A DNA stretch of 64,000 nt from Candidatus Saccharimonadota bacterium (GTDB lineage: Bacteria; Patescibacteriota; Saccharimonadia; Saccharimonadales; Saccharimonadaceae), in assembly GCA_905372305.1 (NCBI GenBank), contig CAJPOP010000001.1:62001-126000 (forward strand), given 5' to 3'. Shown piece after piece: positions 8,135 through 15,200 of this stretch. The notes beneath the pieces are model-generated. The model had not been told where the DNA came from. It made no database searches and saw only the letters and a list, made by a program, of their open reading frames with translations. The position numbers were made by a program, and so were the translations under genes. Position 1 is the first letter of the stretch. Each line of letters opens with the position of its first letter.

Positions 8135-10984
8135 ATGATTACCTCTGATTATCAGGCAAAGTATATTGCCCATGAGCTTGAGCGCGTCTATGCTAACGAT
8201 GACGTTGCTAAGTTGTCGGGCTTGATGTTTGATGCTCAGATTATCCCGACACCGCACCAAATTGACGCGGCGCTGTTTGCATTGAATTCGCCAACGGCTC
8301 GCGGTATTATCTTGGCGGATGAAGTCGGCCTCGGTAAAACCATTGAGGCGGGGATCGTTATTATGCAATACTACTCGGAACGCAAACGAAAGATTCTGAT
8401 TATTACGCCATCAAGTTTGCGTCAGCAGTGGGCGCAGGAACTGCAGGAAAAGTTTAATTTACCGGCGACTGTTGTCGATGCTAAATGGATGAAGTCGAAA
8501 AGAACCATTGAGAAAGATGGTATTTATATCTGTTCTTACGAATTTGCAAATCGCCATTCAGAAAAGCTATCGAATGGTTGGGATTTATTGGTTCTTGATG
8601 AGGCGCATAAGTTAAGAAATTTTTATAACAACCAAAAGGGTATCGCTAGTGCGGTCTCTGATATCGCTAAAGGTTCTGAAAAATCGCTGCTCCTCACAGC
8701 CACGCCTCTGCAGAATAGACTTGAAGAATTGTATGGTCTAGTATCGGTCGTCGATCCTAAATATTTCTATAAGCTTGATGTTTTTCGCCAACGCTATATT
8801 AAGTCAAATCATCCGTTTGCGCTCGATGATCTTCGCTCGCGCATGAGCAAAATTGCCAAGCGCACCTTACGCTCAGAAGTCAAGAAATATATTAAATATA
8901 CTGATCGCATTGCCAAGACTGTTTGTTTTGAGCCGTCGGGCGATGAGCGGAAGTTATATGAGTTAGTGGATAATTATCTGCATCGTGATAAGCTATATGC
9001 ATTTGCATCTTCGCAGCGCCACTTGTCAGCGCTGATTCTTCGCAAGCGTCTTGGCTCGTCCACGTTCGCGGTTGCTAGTACGCTTCGGAATATCGTCCGT
9101 CGCATGGAGGCGGAATACGCTGCCGGTAAAGTACGCGATAACCGTGGCGGGCTGATTGACGAGCTGGGTGATCTGAATGACGAAGAGATTGAGGCTTTTG
9201 AGGAGACTGGCGCTTTTGATGACTATATAATTAAATCGGCCAAAGAGCGTGCTGAGTTTCAGGCTGAAATTGACGAACTAAAATCATACGCCGACTTTGC
9301 TGATTCAATCAAAGAAAATGTCAAAGCCGAAAAATTGGTCGAGGCGATTAATGTCGGCTTTAACGCGCTGGAATCAAAAGCTGCTCGCAAAGCAATTATT
9401 TTTACCGAATCAACCTTGACGCAGAACTATATCGCCAAAACGCTTAAAAAGCAGGGCTATTACGGCAAACTTATCTTGTTCAATGGACAAAATAACTCGC
9501 CGGAAAGTACCGAGATTTACCGCCAATGGTTGGCGGATAATGAAAATTCCGATGTCGTCACCGGCATAGAATCAGCGGATCGCCGCAAGGCATTAATTGA
9601 TAAATTTAAAGAACCCGAAATGCAGATTATGATTGCAACCGAAGCAGCTAGCGAGGGTATCAACCTGCAGTTTTGCTCCATGCTAATCAACTATGACCTG
9701 CCATGGAATCCGCAGCGCGTTGAGCAGCGTATCGGTCGCGTCCACCGCATGGGGCAGAAATATGATGTTGTTGTGGTGAATTTTAGCAATCAAGGTAACG
9801 TCGCCGAACAACGAATTCTTGAGCTGTTGACCGATAAGTTTAGTTTATTTAAAAGCACGTTTGGCGCCAGCAACGATGTACTGGGTGCGATCGAGAGCGG
9901 ACTGGATTTTGAAAAGAAAATTAGCGACATTTTGAATACATGTCGTACTGATGACGAGATTAGTCGGCGGTTTGAAAAGTTGCAAGAAGAATTTAAGTCA
10001 GAAATTGACAGCGAACAGCAGGCGGCGCGGACGCGGATTTTTGAAGGGCTTGATCCTCATGTTCAAGATCGTTTTCGTCGCTACGACGAGCAAGCCGAAG
10101 AAGCCTTTACGCGATTTGAACGATTATTTATGGGCTTAACGCGGTATATATTGCGCGGTAAAGCGTCATTTGAAAACGAGCATGTTTTTGATCTAAAAAC
10201 TGCGCCAGAAAAAGATATCGAATCCGGAACATATTTCTATAAAACCGAACGTTTACCGCATGCTCGGCAGTATAAATATGCTGATGATTTGGCTGAATAT
10301 GTCCGTCACAGTGCAAAGACTGTACAAACACCTCCAGCAGAACTTGTCTTTGACATTAGCCAATCTGATCGAGTTGCCTCTGAGGTGAAAAAGCTAGTTG
10401 GCATGCGTGGCGCAATGATTGTTGAGCAAGTAACCTTTCCGATGAAAATAGATTCGTCGGACATGAGTGAAAGTTACATTTTGGCATCAGCGCAGACAGA
10501 CGGCGGTGTATTGCTTGATACGGAAACTTGCCGTAAGATGCTTGATTTATGTGTTGTTGGCGTCGAATATAGGGAAGTTATCCCAGATGAAGTGTTGCAA
10601 AATCATCTTACTCGGCAGATTGCCGAACGCCAAGAAGAAGTCAAAGGCCGCAACACCGAAGCTTATCTCGACAAAAAAGACCTGCTAGAGCGTCAATATA
10701 AAGACAAAATTGTCGAATACGAAATGAAGGCTGATAAGCTTAATGCTAAGATTCAAGAATTGCAAAAGCAAGAACGTCAGGCAGGCGATGCCGCTTCTCG
10801 TCTAAAAATTGCCAGCGAAGTCCAAGTTTTACGCAAAAAAGTCCGCACTCTCAACCGCGAGAAATACGACCTTGAAGACAGCATGGACGAGCAAATATCC
10901 GATAAAATATCCCTAGCGCAACAAGCGTCTGAGGGCAGGGTGATTACCGAGAGGTTATTTACCATAGAATTTGCCATACAATAA
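8135..10984 (+). CDS. SNF2-family DEAH helicase/translocase
   Basis: A 949-residue protein with a full SNF2-type motor. Motif I is DEVGLGKT (residues 62-69), motif II is DEAH (155-158), then SLLLTATPLQNR (motif III), and the C-lobe has EAASEGINLQFC and EQRIGRVHRMGQ (motif VI). The order resembles RapA-like and DISARM DrmD-type helicases. The C-terminal third has a long charged coiled coil (about residues 820-930) and no nuclease motif that I can see. It stands at the edge of a defence-rich stretch. The last 12 codons form the beginning of an 80-bp direct repeat found again at 12559, so the 3' end has been duplicated once. Confidence 0.88.
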   Translation: MITSDYQAKYIAHELERVYANDDVAKLSGLMFDAQIIPTPHQIDAALFALNSPTARGIILADEVGLGKTIEAGIVIMQYYSERKRKILIITPSSLRQQWAQELQEKFNLPATVVDAKWMKSKRTIEKDGIYICSYEFANRHSEKLSNGWDLLVLDEAHKLRNFYNNQKGIASAVSDIAKGSEKSLLLTATPLQNRLEELYGLVSVVDPKYFYKLDVFRQRYIKSNHPFALDDLRSRMSKIAKRTLRSEVKKYIKYTDRIAKTVCFEPSGDERKLYELVDNYLHRDKLYAFASSQRHLSALILRKRLGSSTFAVASTLRNIVRRMEAEYAAGKVRDNRGGLIDELGDLNDEEIEAFEETGAFDDYIIKSAKERAEFQAEIDELKSYADFADSIKENVKAEKLVEAINVGFNALESKAARKAIIFTESTLTQNYIAKTLKKQGYYGKLILFNGQNNSPESTEIYRQWLADNENSDVVTGIESADRRKALIDKFKEPEMQIMIATEAASEGINLQFCSMLINYDLPWNPQRVEQRIGRVHRMGQKYDVVVVNFSNQGNVAEQRILELLTDKFSLFKSTFGASNDVLGAIESGLDFEKKISDILNTCRTDDEISRRFEKLQEEFKSEIDSEQQAARTRIFEGLDPHVQDRFRRYDEQAEEAFTRFERLFMGLTRYILRGKASFENEHVFDLKTAPEKDIESGTYFYKTERLPHARQYKYADDLAEYVRHSAKTVQTPPAELVFDISQSDRVASEVKKLVGMRGAMIVEQVTFPMKIDSSDMSESYILASAQTDGGVLLDTETCRKMLDLCVVGVEYREVIPDEVLQNHLTRQIAERQEEVKGRNTEAYLDKKDLLERQYKDKIVEYEMKADKLNAKIQELQKQERQAGDAASRLKIASEVQVLRKKVRTLNREKYDLEDSMDEQISDKISLAQQASEGRVITERLFTIEFAIQ

Positions 10985-11027
10985 GCAACTTACCGTGAAA
11001 AATGGTAGAAAGTTGGTAATTTTCACG
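10948..11027. repeat. 80-bp direct repeat, copy 1
   Basis: Bases 10948-11027 match 12559-12638 at 78 of 80 positions by eye (offset 1611). The unit covers the last codons of the helicase gene, its stop, and most of a hairpin. The two copies flank the DUF3800 gene pair, so homologous recombination could delete that pair as a 1.6-kb unit. Confidence 0.9.
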
Positions 11028-11033
11028 ATAAGT
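10988..11033. terminator. Hairpin after the helicase gene
   Basis: ACTTACCGTGAAAA (10988-11001) pairs with TTTTCACGATAAGT (11020-11033), a 14-bp stem with one mismatch and an 18-nt loop. There is no long U-run, so it may act as a weak terminator or as an operator. An almost identical hairpin stands upstream of the Fic gene (12601-12642). Confidence 0.55.
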
Positions 11034-11065
11034 CAGTTGGTGGCTTAATTCACAAGTAAATATTG

Positions 11066-11071
11066 TATAAT
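11066..11071 (+). promoter_or_regulatory. -10 element (TATAAT) of the DUF3800 gene
   Basis: TATAAT ends 7 nt before the ATG at 11079, with no Shine-Dalgarno sequence. The spacing fits a leaderless start. Confidence 0.6.
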
Positions 11072-11078
11072 TATAGAT

Positions 11079-11798
11079 ATGGAAAACGTAGAAACGCTTT
11101 TGAGCGCAACCAATGTATATATAGACGAATCTGGTCATACCGACGATCCGAGCAGTAATACTATGGTGCTCGGCGCGCTTTGGATTAGTGTCCCTCAGCT
11201 TTCTCTGTTTACCGATGCGATCAGAACAGTTAAAAAGAAGCACAATATAGCTTCGCATAGAGAGATTAAATGGACGAAAGTAAGCCCAGCGAAGCTTGAT
11301 TATTACAAAGAGTTGGTCGATATATTCTTTGCTGTTGAACAGGTAAATTATCGAGCAGTAGTTATCGATAAATCAATTATTGATTATGAAACCTATAATA
11401 AAACTCGAGATGACTTTTATTATTCAATGACCTATATCCTTGTCAGGACTATTGCAGAAAAAAGATACGGTGATATGCGCCTTTTTCTTGATTATAAAGA
11501 TGCTTGGTCTGGTGTAAGGACTACTAAGCTTGCAGACTATCTTAATAATACATCTAGCTTGAACAGTAAATCGCTGAGTGCACAGCCTGTAAGGTCGCAT
11601 GAGGTTGTTGGACTGCAGCTATCTGATCTATTAACTGGTGCAGTTATGTATACAAATAAGCCACAGGAAAAACAGGAATCGAGTGCAAAAAAAGAACTTA
11701 TAGCACACATAGAACAGCGTTCTGGGCAAAAGTTAATTTGCGGTACTCCCTATAGTTCGGAAAAAATAAACATACTCATGTGGGAGCCAAAAATATAG
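11079..11798 (+). CDS. DUF3800 domain protein
   Basis: A 239-residue protein with the DUF3800 hallmarks: an N-terminal VYIDESGH strand with acidic residues, an internal LFLDYKDA strand, and the C-terminal LQLSDLLTGAV helix. The family is thought to have an RNase H-like fold and is frequent in mobile and defence loci; no activity is established for it here. It is followed immediately by an unknown gene (the stop abuts the next ATG), and the pair is enclosed by 80-bp direct repeats. Codon use is AT-rich with many ATA and AGA codons, unlike the housekeeping genes around it, which suggests acquisition. Confidence 0.85.
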   Translation: MENVETLLSATNVYIDESGHTDDPSSNTMVLGALWISVPQLSLFTDAIRTVKKKHNIASHREIKWTKVSPAKLDYYKELVDIFFAVEQVNYRAVVIDKSIIDYETYNKTRDDFYYSMTYILVRTIAEKRYGDMRLFLDYKDAWSGVRTTKLADYLNNTSSLNSKSLSAQPVRSHEVVGLQLSDLLTGAVMYTNKPQEKQESSAKKELIAHIEQRSGQKLICGTPYSSEKINILMWEPKI

Positions 11799-12302
11799 AT
11801 GTATCCAGACTGGCTACCAGACGAACTAAGCCTTAACCGTTCTTTGCAAGAGGACATAGATGAGCTGTATGCTATTTACAAGAGAGATTTTATAGACGGC
11901 AGTATATGTGTGGTCGATGATGCACTGGTTTATGTCAACAGTATTCCAGATACGTCTAGATGGGAGGGCAAATACCCACATGGATTCACTCACATAGTGA
12001 CACGCGGCGCTAAGGATCGCACGATTGACTACGACAGAGCTAGAAAATTGCCATGGGTACGAGCTATCCTCGAGAATTACACTGCACCTGAGGTCACGGC
12101 TTTTTGGTCCGAAACTCCTAAGGGCGCTACGCTTTATTTATGGCTTGCAGACCTCGACTTTGTTGTAGTTATTCGCCCGAAAGATGAAAGGAATATCGTT
12201 ATTGGTCAAAAAAGAGTGATTATTACCGCATACTATATAGACGAGCCGTACACAAAACGCGACTTACAGAAGAAGTACGGTAACTCTACTCGTCAATTGT
12301 AA
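11799..12302 (+). CDS. Unknown protein paired with DUF3800, possible small nuclease
   Basis: A 167-residue protein that I do not recognise with certainty. It starts on the base after the DUF3800 stop. The C-terminal half has alternating beta strands (GATLYLWLADLDFVVVIRP, then KRVIITAYYID) and an earlier GFTHIVTRG segment with a conserved-looking His. This order of a His strand, a W/Y-rich middle and a final TAY strand reminds me of compact BECR-type (barnase/EndoU/RelE-like) RNases, but this is a visual impression only. Tight pairing suggests that the two proteins act together. No signal peptide or membrane segment is seen. Confidence 0.65.
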   Translation: MYPDWLPDELSLNRSLQEDIDELYAIYKRDFIDGSICVVDDALVYVNSIPDTSRWEGKYPHGFTHIVTRGAKDRTIDYDRARKLPWVRAILENYTAPEVTAFWSETPKGATLYLWLADLDFVVVIRPKDERNIVIGQKRVIITAYYIDEPYTKRDLQKKYGNSTRQL

Positions 12303-12558
12303 CTTATTTCACACGCAAAAAGCGCCCTTGAGGACGCTTTCAGTGTTAATCGATACAACCTGGTACGTTAACACAACTAGTATAGCATAGGATTATAATT
12401 AATTCAATAGTTTTGGTATTTTGTCAATAGCATAAGCGTATTTTATCCACAGCTTACATCTGTAAAAATTGAATACATTTTTTATCAAAAAACTATTGAC
12501 AGATTTTGTGTGTTGCTATTGTATGGTGTTGGCGTGATATAATGCTAAACAGATAGGT

Positions 12559-12638
12559 CGAGAGGTTATTTACCATAGAATTTGCCATACAATAAGCAAC
12601 TTACCGTGAAAAGTGGTAGAAATTTGGTAATTTTCACG
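12559..12638. repeat. 80-bp direct repeat, copy 2
   Basis: Second copy of the 10948-11027 unit, with two mismatches. It includes a non-functional remnant of the helicase 3' end and stop, then a hairpin TTACCGTGAAAA (12601-12612) with TTTTCACGGTAA (12631-12642), a perfect 12-bp stem directly upstream of the Fic -10 element. Confidence 0.9.
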
Positions 12639-12648
12639 GTAAATATGA

Positions 12649-12654
12649 TATAAT
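12649..12654 (+). promoter_or_regulatory. -10 element (TATAAT) of the Fic-mod-res operon
   Basis: TATAAT ends 6 nt before the Fic ATG. The 12-bp perfect hairpin 12601-12642 lies where a -35 element would be expected, so it could serve as an operator, perhaps for the HTH-like C-terminus of the Fic protein. Confidence 0.6.
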
Positions 12655-12660
12655 AAATGT

Positions 12661-13545
12661 ATGATTAACCAAACGACAAAAGATAAAATTGCATCATTGT
12701 GTAAACAATACGATAGGCTGTCAAAAGGTAAAGAAAAAGCTCTCTACGAAATATCTATGAGCGAGCTTTCTGAAATGGTTTACAACTCCAATGCTATTGA
12801 AAACTCCACATTGACCCTGCAGGATACTGAGGCTATCATTGTCCACGATAAGATTATCAAGGATCATGAAATAAGAGAGATATACGAGGTAAAAAACCTA
12901 GCTAGGATAGCGACTGAGTTATTGAAAAATCCCAAAGAGCGCCTATCAACTGGTCTGATATTATCAATTCATTCGCTGTTAATGTCTGGCATCAGAGACG
13001 ATATAGCTGGTAGGTTTCGATCAGGTAAAGAGTGGGTGCGTGTTGGTAGCCATTTGGGTGCGAATCCAGCGTTCGTAACAGGACTTGTATCTGAGTTGGT
13101 CGATAGTTATTACCAGAATGAAACAGATTACTTTCTTGACAAAATTGCATATTTTCACGCAGAGTTTGAATCTATCCATCCGTTCACGGACGGGAATGGT
13201 AGGATGGGGCGAGTATTGATCAATCAACAGCTTGCGCTGGCTGGCTATCCGCCAATTATTATCCAAAGTAAGAGTAAAAACACCGACTACTATCCATTGT
13301 TTGATGAATACACAAAGACCAATCGATATGACGGTTTTACTGAGCTATTTGCGCTACTGCTTATAGAATCGCTTCACAAACGAATAACACTACTATCTTC
13401 ATCAAAAATTATTAAGCTCTCCGAATGGGCGAAACAAAACGGCGTTGCTGGAAATATAGCCGCTAATAAAGCTGCTCGACAAACCATACCGGCGTTTAGG
13501 GTTGGCGGAGTTTGGATGATAGGAGGATGTAATGAGTCAATCTAA
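12661..13545 (+). CDS. Fic/DOC family protein with C-terminal HTH-like domain
   Basis: A 294-residue Fic protein, probably an AMP-transferase. The active-site loop HPFTDGNGRMGR (173-184) keeps every consensus residue. The inhibitory motif [S/T]xxxE[G/N] is present upstream as SNAIEN (43-48), which marks a self-inhibited class II Fic. The C-terminus (about 250-294: SEWAKQNGV, then KAARQTIPAFRVGGVWMI) looks like an excisionase/MerR-type winged helix, as found in many Fic proteins that bind DNA. It is the first gene of an operon that continues through mod and res; the next gene overlaps by 14 bases. The target is unknown. Confidence 0.92.
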   Translation: MINQTTKDKIASLCKQYDRLSKGKEKALYEISMSELSEMVYNSNAIENSTLTLQDTEAIIVHDKIIKDHEIREIYEVKNLARIATELLKNPKERLSTGLILSIHSLLMSGIRDDIAGRFRSGKEWVRVGSHLGANPAFVTGLVSELVDSYYQNETDYFLDKIAYFHAEFESIHPFTDGNGRMGRVLINQQLALAGYPPIIIQSKSKNTDYYPLFDEYTKTNRYDGFTELFALLLIESLHKRITLLSSSKIIKLSEWAKQNGVAGNIAANKAARQTIPAFRVGGVWMIGGCNESI

Positions 13546-14437
13546 AAAGATTATCTACGTTAGCTATACTCATAATAAGAAGAATGACGAGCTTCAGCAT
13601 ACAATTGAGGAAATGTTTGACGAGATAGCAAAGCTACCTATGGAAAACAGAGACTATGAATTGCCTAAAAAAGATAACGTTACGATGCGTCTGCATTCGT
13701 GGCGAAAGGTAGGTGATTATTATGCCGGATCTCTTGTGCTATATACAGATGGATCCATGACTACAGGAGAAAAGCAGTCTTCGTCACTTGAGAAGTTTGA
13801 GCTCCCTCGGGGAAAGAAGATTGTGCAGGTCACTTTATTCCTATATTTTCCATCAACAAAAATATTCTCCGTCTTATATAACCATCATGGTGCTAGATAT
13901 TCCGCGATCATGAATTATTTGAACTTTATGCAGATTAGACTGAATTATGATCCAATCGTGTACCTAAAACCCAAGCTGATACTGTATCCAGATGTACAGC
14001 AATTGCTATCCGATAAGTCTCTGAGTCTCGCGACAGTGTCAATTAGTAGAGATAAAATACCAACTACACAAGATAAATCGTCTCTATTTTCTGCCTTTAC
14101 TCAGCTAAGATCATATGTTTCTGATGAATCAGTTATAGAAATAACCGTTAAGAAGCGGCCTCGCTCACGAAGTAATGATGATATTTTGTGCAATCAATCC
14201 ATATTTAATCTACTGGGTTCTGGTGATATTGATGAATTACGAGAAATGTACGAAAAGGTGTCAGCTAAGTTTGGTGAAGAGCTGATCAACGTCCTTCAGG
14301 AGAAGTATGAATCAAGCATTCAGACTAAAGACTACAGCGACCCAAGTACTCATGAAAGTGTTCAGGAAGAAATGTATCATAATTATCAAACAAACAGAGA
14401 GTTGCTAATAAAGGCGGTGAGTAGTGAAGCTGATTAA
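13532..14437 (+). CDS. Unknown 301-residue soluble protein in the Fic/type III R-M operon
   Basis: I do not recognise the family. The protein has no signal peptide or membrane segment. The N-terminal two thirds look alpha/beta (KIIYVSYTH, then IVQVTLFLYFPSTKIFSVLYNHHGAR), followed by an acidic helical tail from about 215. It overlaps the Fic gene by 14 bases and the following membrane-protein gene by 14 bases, with AGGAGG just before its ATG. A cytosolic protein coupled to a small multi-pass membrane protein is the layout of several two-gene anti-phage modules (Kiwa is one), so a sensor role is possible. Codon use is AT-rich (ATA, AGA), indicating recent acquisition. Confidence 0.75.
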   Translation: MSQSKKIIYVSYTHNKKNDELQHTIEEMFDEIAKLPMENRDYELPKKDNVTMRLHSWRKVGDYYAGSLVLYTDGSMTTGEKQSSSLEKFELPRGKKIVQVTLFLYFPSTKIFSVLYNHHGARYSAIMNYLNFMQIRLNYDPIVYLKPKLILYPDVQQLLSDKSLSLATVSISRDKIPTTQDKSSLFSAFTQLRSYVSDESVIEITVKKRPRSRSNDDILCNQSIFNLLGSGDIDELREMYEKVSAKFGEELINVLQEKYESSIQTKDYSDPSTHESVQEEMYHNYQTNRELLIKAVSSEAD

Positions 14438-14864
14438 GATCTGGTTTGGTTCGGCGATTGCACAAATTACAGGTATCTTATTTGTTGTGACAGGAATTTC
14501 TCTACTACTTTATTATGGGACAAAAAATAACTTAGTTCCTAAGTTTGAGTATCCAGATCAAAGTCTCGTTCTCTTTTTATTGGCGTCAGCTGTTGCAGTC
14601 TTTGGAGTGTTATTTTCTAGAAAAAAGGATAAATATAAGTTTAGTTACCTTTTACGACAACCATGGAGAAATGTACTGATAGCACAGATGATGACTATAT
14701 TTATACTAAATATCATCTTTTATGTCGCTTCAAAAATCTATACTGAAGGTGAGCTAGGTTTAATTATGCGTTCACTATATAACGCATCAGCACTTTTTGG
14801 AGCTATAATACTAATAATAGAATCAATTACTTTAATGATACAGTTCAGGATTGAACGGGGATAA
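14424..14864 (+). CDS. Small multi-pass membrane protein, partner of the preceding gene
   Basis: A 146-residue protein with four likely transmembrane helices (about residues 10-31, 46-61, 85-103 and 118-140) separated by short charged loops, one of them Lys/Arg-rich (SRKKDKYKF). No family is recognised. It starts with GTG inside the previous gene and stops 3 bases before the mod ATG, so it is co-translated with both. Small membrane proteins in this position often act as effectors that damage the membrane in abortive infection; that role here is inference from context only. Confidence 0.75.
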   Translation: MKLIKIWFGSAIAQITGILFVVTGISLLLYYGTKNNLVPKFEYPDQSLVLFLLASAVAVFGVLFSRKKDKYKFSYLLRQPWRNVLIAQMMTIFILNIIFYVASKIYTEGELGLIMRSLYNASALFGAIILIIESITLMIQFRIERG

Positions 14865-14867
14865 ACA

Positions 14868-15185
14868 ATGAGTGAATCGAATCAATATAACGAACAAAAT
14901 ATAAACAACCACCAACTCATCGGCACTTCTCCCAACTTCCGCACCGATCTAGCCAAAAAGCTAGAGGAGCTGGCTCCGGAGGCGATTGCGGATGGTAAGG
15001 TGGATGTCGTCAAGTTGAAGGAGCTGCTGGTGGAAGATGCCGGCGAGCCGAATGAGCGGTTTGGGTTGTTCTGGCCGGGCAAGAAGCAGGCGCTTCGGGC
15101 AGCGCAAGAGCCAACAACTGCGACGCTCCGACCCGCCAAGGATGAGAGTAAGGATTGGGACACGACCAACAACATTTTCATCTAG
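14868..15185 (+). CDS. N-terminal Mod fragment up to the amber codon
   Basis: 105 codons that would be made if TAG at 15183 is read as a stop. The fragment contains the AELAPE-like start region of Mod proteins (LEELAPEAIADGKVDVVKL) and ends two residues before the GDN motif, so it lacks all catalytic elements. The ATG lies 3 bases after the membrane-protein stop, preceded by GGGGAT, a modest ribosome site. Confidence 0.6.
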   Translation: MSESNQYNEQNINNHQLIGTSPNFRTDLAKKLEELAPEAIADGKVDVVKLKELLVEDAGEPNERFGLFWPGKKQALRAAQEPTTATLRPAKDESKDWDTTNNIFI

Positions 15186-15200
15186 GGCGATAACCTCGAG

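Larger units (their letters stand above)
12303..12660. other. 358-bp AT-rich intergenic region with inverted repeats and one DnaA-box-like site
   Basis: No gene is seen. It contains an AAAGCG-type hairpin (12318-12340; U-run on the minus-strand transcript), GTGTTAA/TTAACAC arms at 12343-12349 and 12368-12374, 9-bp arms TGTCAATAG (12422-12430) and CTATTGACA (12493-12501), a perfect TTATCCACA (12443-12451), a TATAAT at 12538-12543, and then the second 80-bp repeat and the Fic promoter. Confidence 0.7.

Noticed and set aside
12443..12451. Perfect DnaA box TTATCCACA in an AT-rich region as a replication origin
   Set aside because: Only one box, no dnaA or dnaN nearby and no cluster of boxes; a single 9-mer is expected by chance at this scale.
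15183..15185. TAG in mod read as a sense codon (alternative genetic code)
   Set aside because: TAG, TAA and TGA all end other complete genes in the window in normal places (for example TAG at the ends of arcB and arcC), so general recoding is not supported.
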